DNA of 64,000 nt from an uncultured Ruminococcus sp. (GCA_945868475.1 CAMBLM010000005.1:1-64000); one strand, 5' to 3'. Counted from the first letter of the stretch, positions 41,961-51,237 are shown. Notes: generated by a model not told the origin, from the letters alone. Numbers and translations are program-made.

Positions 41961-42015
41961 ATGAACGTATATTAAATATGGGATAGTGTTATCCCGTGAA
42001 AGGATGTATATTATT

Positions 42016-42885
42016 ATGTCAAGACTCGTTTCCGCAAAAGAAATGCTGAACAAGGCTCGCGACGGCAAGTACGCTGTTGGTCAGTTCAACATCAATAACC
42101 TTGAATGGACAAAGTCTATCCTCCTTACAGCACAGGAACTCAATTCTCCTGTAATCCTCGGTGTTTCCGAAGGTGCCGGCAAGTATATGTGCGGCTATAA
42201 GACTGTTGTAGGCATGGTAAACGGTATGATGGAAGAACTCAACATCACTGTTCCTGTTGCTCTTCACCTCGACCACGGTACTTTTGAAGGCGCAAAGGCT
42301 TGCATCAATGCAGGTTTCTCCTCCATCATGTTCGATGGCTCACACTATCCTATCGCTGAAAATATTGCAAAGACAACTGCTCTTGTAAATGCCTGCGACG
42401 TTCTCGGTATCTCCCTCGAAGCTGAAGTTGGTTCTATCGGCGGTGAAGAAGACGGCGTTGTTGGTATGGGCGAATGTGCAGATCCTAACGAGTGCAAGCA
42501 GATCGCTGACCTCGGCGTAACAATGCTCGCAGCAGGTATCGGCAACATTCACGGTAAGTATCCTGCAAACTGGCCCGGACTTTCCTTTGAAACACTTGAA
42601 GCTGTAAAGGCTAAGGTCGGCGATATGCCTCTCGTTCTCCACGGCGGCACAGGTATTCCTGCTGATATGATCAAGAAGGCAATTTCTCTCGGCGTTGCAA
42701 AGATCAACGTAAACACAGAGTGCCAGCTCGCATTCCAGGAAGCTACAAGAAAGTATATCGAAGAAGGCAAGGATCAGCAGGGCAAGGGCTTCGACCCACG
42801 TAAGCTCCTCGCTCCCGGCGCAGAAGCTATCAAGGCTACTGTTAAGGAAAAGATGGAACTCTTCGGTTCTGTTGGCAAGGCTTAA
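42016..42885 (+). CDS. fba: Class II fructose-bisphosphate aldolase
   Basis: 289 residues from ATG with GAAAGGATG upstream. Class II features: KYAVGQFNINNLEWTKSILL, zinc and catalytic ligands in ALHLDHGTFEGAK, the GFSSIMFDGSHYP loop, EAEVGSIGGEEDGV, and LVLHGGTGIP with the third zinc His. Uses zinc to cleave fructose 1,6-bisphosphate to DHAP and glyceraldehyde 3-phosphate in glycolysis. Stands alone with strong promoter and highly biased codons, as expected of an abundant enzyme. Confidence 0.95.
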   Translation: MSRLVSAKEMLNKARDGKYAVGQFNINNLEWTKSILLTAQELNSPVILGVSEGAGKYMCGYKTVVGMVNGMMEELNITVPVALHLDHGTFEGAKACINAGFSSIMFDGSHYPIAENIAKTTALVNACDVLGISLEAEVGSIGGEEDGVVGMGECADPNECKQIADLGVTMLAAGIGNIHGKYPANWPGLSFETLEAVKAKVGDMPLVLHGGTGIPADMIKKAISLGVAKINVNTECQLAFQEATRKYIEEGKDQQGKGFDPRKLLAPGAEAIKATVKEKMELFGSVGKA

Positions 42886-42904
42886 TTCTAATCCTCGGCT
42901 TAAT

Positions 42905-42941
42905 TTAATTCGGAATTATGAATTCGGAATTCGGAATTAAA
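42905..42941. repeat. AATTCGGAATT short tandem repeat
   Basis: AATTCGG units repeat (AATTCGGAATTATGAATTCGG and onward) between fbaA and its terminator. Similar stretches lie at 57031 and 57414, with a related ATTACGCATT type at 37940 and 44799. Confidence 0.75.
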
Positions 42942-42975
42942 TATTTCAGTTCCGTGCATGGTAATGAATAAAACA

Positions 42976-43022
42976 AACGGTGCAATCACGATTTAATGTT
43001 CGTGGTTGCACCGCTTTTTTGT
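42976..43022. terminator. Terminator between fbaA and the secreted protein gene
   Basis: GGTGCAATCACGA and TCGTGGTTGCACC pair around TTTAATGT, then CTTTTTTG on the + side and A-rich sequence on the other. Confidence 0.85.
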
Positions 43023-43046
43023 GTGTAATATAAATGTTAAATGTAT

Positions 43047-44138
43047 TTATATGTTTTCTTTTTTCAATACATAGAATTGATCGCCGCCATCACCATTAAT
43101 CCACTGAATATACATATACATATCATCTCCGACCGAAAAAGCAAAATATTTTAAGTCACCAATTTTATTGGCTGTAATATCAACCTTATCTTGACTGCCG
43201 TCCGAATAGTATATAGTGATCTCTTTACCCGTTACATTTGCCTTGGTCAAAAACAGATCCCATGCCCATAATGGCCATACCGGCGAGGTAGGGTCGTATG
43301 TTATATCGGGGTTAAGCTCACATCCGCAAAAATCTATTGCGACCCAATTTCCGGATAAAAGCTTTAGTTTATTTACTCTTTCTAAATCCGGAAGAGCCTT
43401 TTTCTTGAATATATATGAATTATTGCCATCTCCGTTTTCAAATCCCAAAAAGAGATAGTAGTCCGTTCCATCAGTAAAAATTTTATATGGATATGTCCCA
43501 ATTTTCTTTGAAGAAGTATTAAATTCAGCTTTGTCATAAGAATCACTACATCCAATGAGAACATTTTGTTCGGAAACAAACTGGAGTGTTGTCATATAGA
43601 GATCGTCGTACCATTCTTTTTTTGAAGGATTATATGTGTTCGATTTAGAAATATCAGTAAGATATCTGAAATCGTAGACATCCCATGCACCTGCCATTTC
43701 CTTTGCGGAAAGGGTAACTTCTTTGAGCCTTGTTTTGGATTCCTTTGAAGAAGTTTGGATTTTTACAGTAACGGCTTTTGATGTGTTTCCGACTTTGTAG
43801 GATTTACCGCTTTTGGTCAAAGCGGCGATCTTAAACTTATATGAACCCTCCTCAAGATTTTTTATGACTATCTTATTTCCTGTTATGGATTTGTATTTGA
43901 CATATTTCTTTTTGCCTGCATCATATTTATATATTCTATACGCATCTGCACCGTCGACTTTATCCCAAGAAAGAGAGGCGGTATTATTTTTTACTTCGGC
44001 TTTGACGTTGTATGGAGCGGAAAAAACTGTTTCTGCGGCATAGCTTTCGATAGCCAACGTGCATTTATCGGTGGTTATCGGGCAAGCCGACACTAACATA
44101 AGCGCTGTCATTGCAACAGCAATTTTTTTGATGTTCAT
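43047..44138 (-). CDS. Secreted protein with fibronectin III-like domain
   Basis: 363 residues; ATG 44138 is chosen for GGAGGTACAAATT in front. Signal peptide (MNIKKIAVAMTALMLVSACP), FnIII-type domain at 35-130 (APYNVKAEVKNNTASLSWDK, VDGADAYRIYKYDAGKKKYV), then a tandem pair of similar beta modules (EMAGAWDVYDFRYLTDISKS and LSGNWVAIDFCGCELNPDIT). Each ends in a YxFLGFENGDG or YIQWINGDG phrase, so an internal duplication is likely. Function unknown; probably surface located. Confidence 0.7.
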   Translation of the reverse strand: MNIKKIAVAMTALMLVSACPITTDKCTLAIESYAAETVFSAPYNVKAEVKNNTASLSWDKVDGADAYRIYKYDAGKKKYVKYKSITGNKIVIKNLEEGSYKFKIAALTKSGKSYKVGNTSKAVTVKIQTSSKESKTRLKEVTLSAKEMAGAWDVYDFRYLTDISKSNTYNPSKKEWYDDLYMTTLQFVSEQNVLIGCSDSYDKAEFNTSSKKIGTYPYKIFTDGTDYYLFLGFENGDGNNSYIFKKKALPDLERVNKLKLLSGNWVAIDFCGCELNPDITYDPTSPVWPLWAWDLFLTKANVTGKEITIYYSDGSQDKVDITANKIGDLKYFAFSVGDDMYMYIQWINGDGGDQFYVLKKENI

Positions 44139-44299
44139 AATAATTTGTACCTCCATGTGTATGACGTTAGTTTACTTTGCAAAGTTTAAATTATAAAATT
44201 AGAGTTTTAAATCATATTTTAATTCCCCTTTGTCAATATTTAACTATATCAAATTATTATATATCATTAAATAATCATATACAGTTATCTTATGCATAT

Positions 44300-44345
44300 T
44301 ATATAACTAAATATAGTTATTTGTCAATAGTAAAATAACTAAATA
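44300..44345 (+). promoter_or_regulatory. Operator-like palindromes upstream of XRE gene
   Basis: ATAACTA-AATA-TAGTTAT is followed 15 bases later by a weaker copy AACTAAATATGATATAGTT. The paired half-sites suit the XRE regulator encoded next, so autoregulation is likely. Confidence 0.55.
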
Positions 44346-44376
44346 TGATATAGTTTTGTTATGGAAGGTGTTGATT

Positions 44377-44709
44377 ATGGCTTATTATCCAAGAATACGG
44401 GATTTGCGAGAGGACAGCGACAAAACCCAAAATGAACTGGCGGATTATTTGGGAACAACTGCGCAGTATTATGGTTTATACGAAAAAGGAGCAAACGAAA
44501 TTTCTTTTGAACGAGCCATACTTATTGCCAAGTATTATGGGGTGAGTTTGGACTACATTGCAGGTCTGACAAACAATAAAAAAGGCTTGACATCGAGCGA
44601 CCTTACAGCAGAACAGCAGGAATTGCTCAAACTTACGAGTGAGCTTTCCGATACAGATAAGAAAAAGATCACTGAAGCATTGAAAAGATTTCTGAATCTG
44701 CTGAACTGA
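44377..44709 (+). CDS. XRE-family transcription regulator with C-terminal helix
   Basis: 110 residues from ATG with GGAAGGTG upstream. HTH: DKTQNELADYLGTTAQYYGL then YEKGANEISFERAILIAKYY. The C-terminal helices (AEQQELLKLTSELSDTDKKK) probably dimerise it. Typical of phage-like or housekeeping repressors in Clostridia; no target besides its own promoter can be named. Confidence 0.85.
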   Translation: MAYYPRIRDLREDSDKTQNELADYLGTTAQYYGLYEKGANEISFERAILIAKYYGVSLDYIAGLTNNKKGLTSSDLTAEQQELLKLTSELSDTDKKKITEALKRFLNLLN

Positions 44710-44732
44710 TATCACATAAATTATTACAAAGC

Positions 44733-44784
44733 TAAAAAACGGCATATACCCAAAACTGATCTGGTATATGCCGTTTAATATATT
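44733..44784. terminator. Terminator after XRE gene
   Basis: AAACGGCATATACC and GGTATATGCCGTTT pair around a 12-base loop. It can act in both directions for the convergent genes. A short ATTACGCATT repeat follows at 44799-44834. Confidence 0.8.
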
Positions 44785-44831
44785 CTGTTGGGGTAAAGCA
44801 TAATTACGCATTGCGCATTACGAATTACGCA

Positions 44832-45974
44832 TTATATTGAGCTTTCCGCCGCATTGATGATAGCCTTTGCAAGCCTTGTAGTGCCTGCGCCTGCTCGCTG
44901 CATCGTGATAGAGATCGCAAGCCTTTCGGCAGGGTCGTTCATAAGATATGTTCCCGTCCAGCCGTCCCAGCAGAACGAGCCGTTAGAGGTTATCAGACCT
45001 GCGTTGTTTCTGTTTTCAACAATTCGCATAAAGTTTGCATAGCCGCAGCCTTTGCACGAATCCCAGGTAAAGGTTTCTCTCTGCTTTTCAGAAAGAGAAT
45101 TCACCGAAAGAAAGTCCGCTGTTTTGCGGCTTATGATGCCTTTGCCGCCTGTGGAAAGAGCCGCTCCGAGCTTTGCATAGTCCTCGGCTGTGGAGAAAAG
45201 TCCTGCGCCGCCCGACTGGAAGTTCGGTTTTTCCTCAAAATCAAATATAGCAAGGTTAGTACCTGTGAACTCTTTCGGCTCTTTACCCGCACATTCATAT
45301 ATTTTGCCAAGTCGGCCACGCTTCTCGGCAGGCACAAAAAAGTCGGTATCGTCCATTCTGAGCGGCTCAAAAATGTTCTTTTTCAGAAAATCACGGTATT
45401 CCATGCCCAATGCCGCTTCAATGACAGCACCCATGATATCCGCACTTGAACCGTACATCCACTTTGCTCCGACATCGAAAAGGAGAGGGGACTGCGCGGC
45501 TCTTTTGGCGAATTCTGCCGTCGTCATCATATCGCCATTGCGGTAGCTTTGGTCAAGCTCGTACCATACGGTATTTATCGCTTCCGCACCCTTTTCGTCA
45601 CAGGGGTAAGCGATGCCCGAGGTCATATTCAGCAGATCGGAAACCTTTATCTTGCGGCTGCATGGGTAAAGCTTGCCGTCGGCATAATACTCCGAATGTT
45701 CAAACTCGGGGATAAAGCGGCAGATCTCATCTTCCATTGCGATAAGTCCGCGTTCAAGACATATCATCGCAGCGGTCGCGGTTGCTATCTTCGAGCAGGA
45801 GAACATTCGGCAGATAGTATCGGTCTGCATAGGCTTTTGGTTTTCGGCATCAGCATAACCGCAGGCGTAACTGCCGACAGGCACTCCGTCTTTGACGATA
45901 ACGGCCGCTGCACCGACTTCTTCTCCCGAATTTATCGCATTGTCCATTACTTGTGAAATTTTTTTCATATCCAT
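44832..45974 (-). CDS. Serine hydrolase of beta-lactamase (class C) fold
   Basis: 380 residues. Active-site SCSK in CRMFSCSKIATATAAMICLE (SxxK), a Tyr in KWMYGSSADIMGAVIEAALG, and a later segment SFCWDGWTGTYLMNDP where the third motif is expected. No signal peptide, so it should be cytosolic. Members act as esterases or peptidases on small substrates, not resistance enzymes; substrate unknown. AAGGTG lies before ATG 45974. Confidence 0.82.
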   Translation of the reverse strand: MDMKKISQVMDNAINSGEEVGAAAVIVKDGVPVGSYACGYADAENQKPMQTDTICRMFSCSKIATATAAMICLERGLIAMEDEICRFIPEFEHSEYYADGKLYPCSRKIKVSDLLNMTSGIAYPCDEKGAEAINTVWYELDQSYRNGDMMTTAEFAKRAAQSPLLFDVGAKWMYGSSADIMGAVIEAALGMEYRDFLKKNIFEPLRMDDTDFFVPAEKRGRLGKIYECAGKEPKEFTGTNLAIFDFEEKPNFQSGGAGLFSTAEDYAKLGAALSTGGKGIISRKTADFLSVNSLSEKQRETFTWDSCKGCGYANFMRIVENRNNAGLITSNGSFCWDGWTGTYLMNDPAERLAISITMQRAGAGTTRLAKAIINAAESSI

Positions 45975-46120
45975 AGTGTAAGTTCACCTTTTTATTGGCA
46001 TAAAATCCTTTATTTTACGGCTATTTTAGCACATTTTATACGAAAAGTCAACAAAAATACTGTATTTTGCAGGGTTTTGCGACATAAATTTGCTATAAAT
46101 ATTAAAATTTATAGAAACGG

Positions 46121-46149
46121 TTGAATTCTGCGTATCATTGTGCTATAAT
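46121..46149 (+). promoter_or_regulatory. Promoter of amino-acid ABC transporter genes
   Basis: TTGAAT, 17 bases, TATAAT, 40 bases before the binding protein ATG. Confidence 0.75.
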
Positions 46150-46188
46150 ATAGGTTAGATTTTTATGAAAAAAGGAAGGATATGCTTT

Positions 46189-46968
46189 ATGAAAAAGTTA
46201 TTATCTATGATTGCGGCTGTTTCTATGGCTGCCGCAATGCTCACAGGCTGCGGCGTTCCTGCAAACACCGTTCACTCAATTGACGACCTCAACGGAAAGT
46301 CTATCGGCGTACAGCTCGGTACAACAGGCGATACATACGCTGACGGCATCGAGGGCGCAACAGTTGAAAAGTTCGCAAAGGGTGCTGACGCAGTTCAGGC
46401 TCTCAAGCAGGGCAAGGTTGATGCGGTTATCATCGACAGCGAGCCTGCTGAAGTTTTCGTTTCCAAGAACGATGATATCGAGATCCTTGACGAACCTTTC
46501 GCAAAGGAAGAATACGCTATCGCTATGAAGCTCGACAACACAGAGCTTCAGGAAAAGATCAACGGCGCACTCGCAGAGCTTGAAGCTGACGGCACACTCG
46601 CAAATATCCGCAGCAACTACAGCGGCGACACAAAGGGTACACTCCCTTACGTTTCTCCCGAGGGTACAGACCGCAGCAACGGCACTCTCGTTATGGCAAC
46701 AAACGCTGAGTTCCCTCCATACGAATACAAGGAGAGCGACCGGATCGTTGGCTTCGACGTTGATATCATGACAGCTATCTGCGACAAGCTCGGCTATGAG
46801 CTTCAGATCGATGATATGGCATTCGATTCCATCATCGCAGCAGTTCAGTCAGGCAAGGCAGACGTTGGCTGTGCAGGTATGACTGTTACCGAGGACAGAA
46901 TGAAGAACGTTCTCTTCTCCGATCCTTACACAGAGTCCAATCAGGTAATCATCGTAAGAAAGAAGTAA
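46189..46968 (+). CDS. Amino-acid ABC substrate-binding lipoprotein, circularly permuted
   Basis: 259 residues; ATG chosen for GGAAGGATATGC. Signal peptide with lipobox AAAMLTGCG. The SBP_bac_3 fold is present but out of order: SIDDLNGKSIGVQLGTTGDT through LAELEADGTLANIRSNYSGD, normally the second half, comes first, and NGTLVMATNAEFPPYEYKES through TESNQVIIVRKK, normally the first half, ends the protein. Linker GTLPYVSPEGTDRS joins them. It feeds the permease and ATPase encoded next. Polar amino acids are the likely cargo. Confidence 0.88.
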   Translation: MKKLLSMIAAVSMAAAMLTGCGVPANTVHSIDDLNGKSIGVQLGTTGDTYADGIEGATVEKFAKGADAVQALKQGKVDAVIIDSEPAEVFVSKNDDIEILDEPFAKEEYAIAMKLDNTELQEKINGALAELEADGTLANIRSNYSGDTKGTLPYVSPEGTDRSNGTLVMATNAEFPPYEYKESDRIVGFDVDIMTAICDKLGYELQIDDMAFDSIIAAVQSGKADVGCAGMTVTEDRMKNVLFSDPYTESNQVIIVRKK

Positions 46969-46987
46969 TCAGAGCTTCAAATATCGA

Positions 46988-47030
46988 AATGCATCGCCGC
47001 ACTTAAAACTGCTTATGTGCGGCGATTTTT
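46988..47030 (+). terminator. Partial terminator within ABC transporter operon
   Basis: ATCGCCGCAC and GTGCGGCGAT pair around a 14-base loop and are followed by TTTTTAGG. It lies between the binding protein and permease genes, so the binding protein is expected in excess. Confidence 0.8.
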
Positions 47031-47090
47031 AGGAAAAGCCGAATATTCGGCACGGAAATTTGATAAAAGGACAGAAAGGAAAGTGTAGAT

Positions 47091-47780
47091 TTGGGATTTG
47101 TCGATAGTTTTAAGCAGAATTTCATTGAACAGGACCGCTGGCATTATCTTGCAAACGGCCTCGGAACAACGCTTCTGATAACATTTTTCTCCGTTCTTAT
47201 AGGAATGGTGTTGGGATTTATCATTGCGATAGTTCGCTTCACGCACGATAAGACGGGCAAAATGAAGGTCGGAAACTTTATATGCAGGATCTATCTTACC
47301 GTTATCCGCGGAACGCCTGTTGTTGTTCAGCTCCTTATAATTTATTTCGTTATCTTTGCGAGCGTTCCTATCTCAAAAATATTCGTTGCGATCATTGCTT
47401 TCGGTATCAATTCGGGCGCCTACGTTGCGGAAATAGTCCGTTCGGGTATCGCTTCGATCGATGACGGACAGTTTGAAGCAGGAAGAAGCCTTGGACTTAA
47501 CTATCGTCAGACAATGATCTCGATAATACTTCCGCAGGCATTCAAAAACGTGCTTCCTGCACTTGCTAATGAGTGCATAGTCCTGCTGAAAGAAACCTCG
47601 GTTTCGGGCTATATCGCAGTTCAGGACCTCACAAAAGGCGGCGATATCATTCGTTCGCAGACTTATTCCGCATTTATGCCGCTCATTTCCGTTGCGATAA
47701 TCTACCTCGTAATGGTAGTGGTGCTTTCGCACTTCGTTACAAAGCTTGAAAGGAGATTAAGACAGAGTGATAGACGTTAA
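47091..47780 (+). CDS. Polar amino-acid ABC permease
   Basis: 229 residues from TTG, with AGAAAGGAAAG upstream. About five membrane helices; HisM/GlnP features: [39 protein letters not shown] and the ATPase contact loop [20 protein letters not shown] then [20 protein letters not shown]. Overlaps the ATPase gene by 14 bases. Confidence 0.9.
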   Translation: MGFVDSFKQNFIEQDRWHYLANGLGTTLLITFFSVLIGMVLGFIIAIVRFTHDKTGKMKVGNFICRIYLTVIRGTPVVVQLLIIYFVIFASVPISKIFVAIIAFGINSGAYVAEIVRSGIASIDDGQFEAGRSLGLNYRQTMISIILPQAFKNVLPALANECIVLLKETSVSGYIAVQDLTKGGDIIRSQTYSAFMPLISVAIIYLVMVVVLSHFVTKLERRLRQSDRR

Positions 47781-48492
47781 AGGATTAAAAAAGACCTTCG
47801 GCGACAATGAAGTCCTCAAAGGTATCGATGAACATATCTATAAGGGCGAAAAAGTCGTTGTTATCGGACCGTCAGGCTCGGGTAAATCAACGTTCCTGCG
47901 CTGTCTGAATCTTATGGAAATACCGACCGAGGGAACTATCCTCTTTGAGGGCAGCGATATCACCCACGCAAACGATAGGGATATCAACCTTATGCGCCGC
48001 AAAATGGGTATGGTTTTCCAGCATTTCAACCTCTTTCCGCACCTTACGATAAAGAAAAATATTACGCTCGCCCCCGTCAAGCTCGGACTTATGACGCAGG
48101 CAGAAGCCGATAAAAAAGCGGAAGACCTGCTTGAAAGAGTAGGACTTCCCGATAAGGCAAATTCATTCCCTGCAATGCTCTCGGGCGGTCAGAAGCAGAG
48201 AATAGCCATCGCGCGTTCTCTCGCAATGAACCCGGACGTTATGCTTTTCGACGAACCAACTTCCGCACTTGACCCCGAAATGGTCGGCGAAGTTCTCGAG
48301 CTTATGAAACAGCTCGCTGAGGACGGCATGACAATGATCGTTGTAACTCATGAAATGGGCTTCGCAAGGGAAGTCGCATCCCGAGTAATGTTTATGGCAG
48401 ACGGCTATATAATGGAGCAGAATACACCAAAGGAATTCTTCGAGAATCCGCAGAACCCACGTCTGCGCGAGTTCCTTTCAAAAGTATTGTAA
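47767..48492 (+). CDS. Polar amino-acid ABC transporter ATP-binding protein
   Basis: 241 residues from GTG. Walker [16 protein letters not shown]-loop [13 protein letters not shown], signature [15 protein letters not shown], Walker [16 protein letters not shown], switch His in [12 protein letters not shown]. GlnQ/HisP class. Energises uptake through the adjacent permease. The operon ends at a terminator that carries a foldback element. Confidence 0.93.
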   Translation: MIDVKGLKKTFGDNEVLKGIDEHIYKGEKVVVIGPSGSGKSTFLRCLNLMEIPTEGTILFEGSDITHANDRDINLMRRKMGMVFQHFNLFPHLTIKKNITLAPVKLGLMTQAEADKKAEDLLERVGLPDKANSFPAMLSGGQKQRIAIARSLAMNPDVMLFDEPTSALDPEMVGEVLELMKQLAEDGMTMIVVTHEMGFAREVASRVMFMADGYIMEQNTPKEFFENPQNPRLREFLSKVL

Positions 48493-48495
48493 AAA

Positions 48496-48630
48496 AACGT
48501 CCACGCTTATACTTAACACCAATTAAAAACTATACAAAAAATCAAGCAAAAACACTGATATATGGGTTTTGCGCAGATTTTTTGTCTATAGTTTATTGGT
48601 GTTTAGTATTAAAAAGCGTGGACGTTTTTT
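48496..48630 (+). terminator. Terminator hairpin carrying a foldback element at its loop
   Basis: Without the element and one TTA the sequence is AACGTCCACGCTT AAA AAGCGTGGACGTT TTTTT, a perfect terminator. The element lies exactly at the tip, so the whole region still folds as one long hairpin. Also serves the convergent kinase gene. Confidence 0.85.
48512..48607. mobile_element. Foldback MITE copy C
   Basis: Begins TACTTAACACCAATTAAAAA and ends GTTTATTGGTGTTTAGTA, with TTA on both sides. Its interior (GACAAAAAATCTGCGCAAAA on the minus strand) is closely like that of the nested copy at 29277. Confidence 0.85.
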
Positions 48631-49691
48631 TATTTTACTGAATATTTCGGCAGGATAACTATGAATTCCGAACCTTTATTCGGTTCGCTCACAACTTTTA
48701 TGCTGCCTGAATGATGCCCTATTATCTGACGTGTTATTGCAAGTCCAAGACCGTTTCCGTTCGATGCATGTGAAGCGTCCGCTTGATAAAATTTCTCGAA
48801 AATTCGCTTCTGATCTTCTTCGGAAATGCCTATGCCGTTATCCTTGACCGAAACCGTGATGCTGTCGGGCGTTTCGCGCAGGATTATCCGCACAACTCCG
48901 CCGTTATCGGTGAATTTTAGCGCGTTTCCGACGAGGTTCTGCCATGCCTGAAAAAGCATATCCTCGCTGCCATAGAACGATACGTGTTTGCCCTCGTCGT
49001 CAATGTCGATATCGATATTTTTTTCCATCCAGACTTCTTCATACATTATAACGACCTGACGGAGCTGTTCATCGAGCGAGAATTTCTTTTTCTGTATTGC
49101 GACAGAGTTATTTTCGAGTCTTGAAAGTGCAAGGATATTTCCCGTAAGCGTTGAGAGCCGTTTTGTGTTCTGAATTATCTTTTCGGCATATTCCGCGCGT
49201 TTTTCGTAAGTGATATTCGGGTCTTGGAGAAGCGTTGCATAACCCTCGATAGTCGAGAGCGGCGTTTTCATTTCGTGCGAAACGTTTCGCGTAAAGTCGG
49301 TGTGGATAATTTTATTGCTGCCGAGCTGCTTCGCCATAATGTTGAAGTTCTGTATCATTTCGCGAACTTCGCGGAACATACCCGTTTCGTTCATACGGAC
49401 GGAAAAATCGCCGTCGGCAACGCGTTTCATCGACTCATTCAGTTTTATCATCGGGACGAATATCTTGTCGCTGATTATTTTTGTCGTGATGCCTGCAAAG
49501 AAAATGCAGATTATGACTATGTATACCGCGATAAAGAACGGGATATTGCCGTCCTCGGAGAAGTTGGTGCTGTTGATGATGATTATAATGACGCCTGCAA
49601 GGAGAATGCTCGCGATCATTATAAGTCCGACGATGACAGTGAAAAGTATCGTCAGCCGCAGAGGAACTTTTTCTTTTTTCTTCTTTTTCAT
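48630..49691 (-). CDS. Sensor histidine kinase
   Basis: 353 residues: two membrane helices (LTILFTVIVGLIMIASILLA, IPFFIAVYIVIICIFFAGIT) with almost no external domain, HAMP, H-box FTRNVSHEMKTPLSTIEGYA, N-box WQNLVGNALKFTDNGG, G1 VKDNGIGISEED and G2 GNGLGLAI. Little extracellular part suggests it senses the membrane or works with a partner. The response regulator gene overlaps it by 4 bases. Confidence 0.92.
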   Translation of the reverse strand: MKKKKKEKVPLRLTILFTVIVGLIMIASILLAGVIIIIINSTNFSEDGNIPFFIAVYIVIICIFFAGITTKIISDKIFVPMIKLNESMKRVADGDFSVRMNETGMFREVREMIQNFNIMAKQLGSNKIIHTDFTRNVSHEMKTPLSTIEGYATLLQDPNITYEKRAEYAEKIIQNTKRLSTLTGNILALSRLENNSVAIQKKKFSLDEQLRQVVIMYEEVWMEKNIDIDIDDEGKHVSFYGSEDMLFQAWQNLVGNALKFTDNGGVVRIILRETPDSITVSVKDNGIGISEEDQKRIFEKFYQADASHASNGNGLGLAITRQIIGHHSGSIKVVSEPNKGSEFIVILPKYSVK

Positions 49692-50359
49692 TTCGTTTTT
49701 ACCTTGTATCCGAGATTGCGTACGGTGACGATCTCGATATCGGGGTTGTTCTTGAGGTGTTCTCTCAAACGTCCGATGTGAACTTCGAGCGTGTGCGGAG
49801 TTGACTCGGAATCAAGTCCCCATATCTCGTCCATTATCTGTACTCGCGTGAAAGTTCTGTTCGGTGCGGAAGCAAGCTTGTACAAAAGGTTGAATTCCTT
49901 TGGCGGCAGAACAGTATTTTCGCCGTTGCAGCTTATCGTGTAGGAATCACATTCCAGCGTTGTTGAGCCGACAGTCAGCTTTCGCTCGTGTATGCTCTTT
50001 GAACGGCGGAGAAGTGCCTGAACGCGCCATATAAGCTCGTTCACATCAACAGGCTTTACCATATAATCGTCCGTACCTGAACTGAACCCCTCGCGCTTGT
50101 AGAAGATCCCGTCTTTTGCCGTCACCATAAGTATCGGAGTATCGATCCCTGCTTCGCGAAGCTGTTTTGTGAGTTCGTAGCCGTCCATTTTGGGCATCAT
50201 AATGTCGGAAATAATCAGGTCGATGTATTCCTTGTCGATGATATCGAGAGCTTCTTCGCCGTTTGAAGCTTCAAATGTATCATAGGAATTGTTATTAAGC
50301 ACTGTGCAGAAGAGTTTTCTCAGCTCAGTATCATCTTCCGCAACAAGAATTTTAAACAT
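49688..50359 (-). CDS. OmpR/PhoB-family response regulator
   Basis: 223 residues; ATG 50359 chosen for AAAGGAGATAACC. Receiver with Asp phosphorylation site in DLIISDIMMPKMDGYELTKQ, acidic pair LVAEDDTEL and Lys in ILMVTAKDG, then winged-helix domain ending LEVHIGRLREHLKNNPDIEI. Works with the kinase encoded after it. Targets unknown. Confidence 0.93.
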   Translation of the reverse strand: MFKILVAEDDTELRKLFCTVLNNNSYDTFEASNGEEALDIIDKEYIDLIISDIMMPKMDGYELTKQLREAGIDTPILMVTAKDGIFYKREGFSSGTDDYMVKPVDVNELIWRVQALLRRSKSIHERKLTVGSTTLECDSYTISCNGENTVLPPKEFNLLYKLASAPNRTFTRVQIMDEIWGLDSESTPHTLEVHIGRLREHLKNNPDIEIVTVRNLGYKVKTK

Positions 50360-50415
50360 AAAGGTTATCTCCTTTGAAAAATAGGGCAGTAAAGTAATTA
50401 GCTTCACTGCTCTTT

Positions 50416-50444
50416 ATTATACTATAAAATTATAACGCTGTCAA
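50416..50444 (-). promoter_or_regulatory. Promoter of the two-component operon
   Basis: Minus strand TTGACA (50444-50439), 17 bases, TATAAT (50421-50416). A stem GAGCAGTGAAG/CTTTACTGCCC lies just downstream. Confidence 0.8.
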
Positions 50445-50457
50445 CGCCGAACAAAGG

Positions 50458-51075
50458 TCAGATAGTTGTCTTGATAAAGCGGTGGTCGTCGTCCGAGAGC
50501 GAGATCCTCCAGCGTTCGTTGAGCGCATGATTCTTGTGCATACGATAGAAGCTTACAATAAAATCTACAGCCATTACTGCTGTGAGAACGAGTGCAGCTA
50601 TCTTTGCGGGAAGAGGGGCGAGCCGTCCGATAAGGTTCATTATCGGGGCGAAAGCATAGCGCATAAAGAGCGTGATTATTGCGGCAAAGCCAAGGCTTGT
50701 GAAAACGCTGGTGTATTTTGTAACGTGGAGAGGAAGCCGCGTATAGTTCCAGTATTCAAAGCCGCAGAGCTTTTCAACAGCATAGCCGAGTGCGATCTCG
50801 CCGATGCTTACTGCGAAGAATACCGCAACGAAGTAGATGAGAACGCTGTGTTCCTTAACGGGGAGCTTTCCTGCGAGTACCATTGCCTGCGGAGTTCCGA
50901 AAATTGCATAGATAGATATGACTGCCATTCCGTAGCCATAAAGAAACGGCATTGTCATATTACGGTTGTCGATATAGCCTTTGGTGAATGCGAGCCATAC
51001 ATTTTCAAGGATAAAACCGAGGAATGAGATGACCGCCGCCATAATGCCGATAGATGTCAAGCTGTAAGTGATCAT
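50458..51075 (-). CDS. CmpB-type putative ABC transporter permease
   Basis: 205 residues; ATG 51075 is preferred as AAAGGAATGG lies at usual distance. Five or six membrane helices with the family phrases SFLGFILENVWLAFTKGYID, RNMTMPFLYGYGMAVISIYA, YFVAVFFAVSIGEIALGYAV and a cytosolic end RWRISLSDDDHRF. Transport by this family is a database label and is not shown. Confidence 0.75.
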   Translation of the reverse strand: MITYSLTSIGIMAAVISFLGFILENVWLAFTKGYIDNRNMTMPFLYGYGMAVISIYAIFGTPQAMVLAGKLPVKEHSVLIYFVAVFFAVSIGEIALGYAVEKLCGFEYWNYTRLPLHVTKYTSVFTSLGFAAIITLFMRYAFAPIMNLIGRLAPLPAKIAALVLTAVMAVDFIVSFYRMHKNHALNERWRISLSDDDHRFIKTTI

Positions 51076-51237
51076 GAAAATTACCATTCCTTTCTGAAAA
51101 ATGTCCGAATTCTCATCGAATTCTCACTATTTCCTTATTGTACCCATTTTAACACCGAAATATCTCTTTTATTTCAATTTTGCAGGCTGTAATTTTAAAA
51201 ATTTGTTGAGGTTTTGTTGAGACTCAAAATCCTGCAA

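Noticed and set aside
44832..45974. Beta-lactamase conferring resistance
   Set aside because: SxxK is present, but there is no export signal and the family is broad; an intracellular esterase or peptidase-like role fits better.
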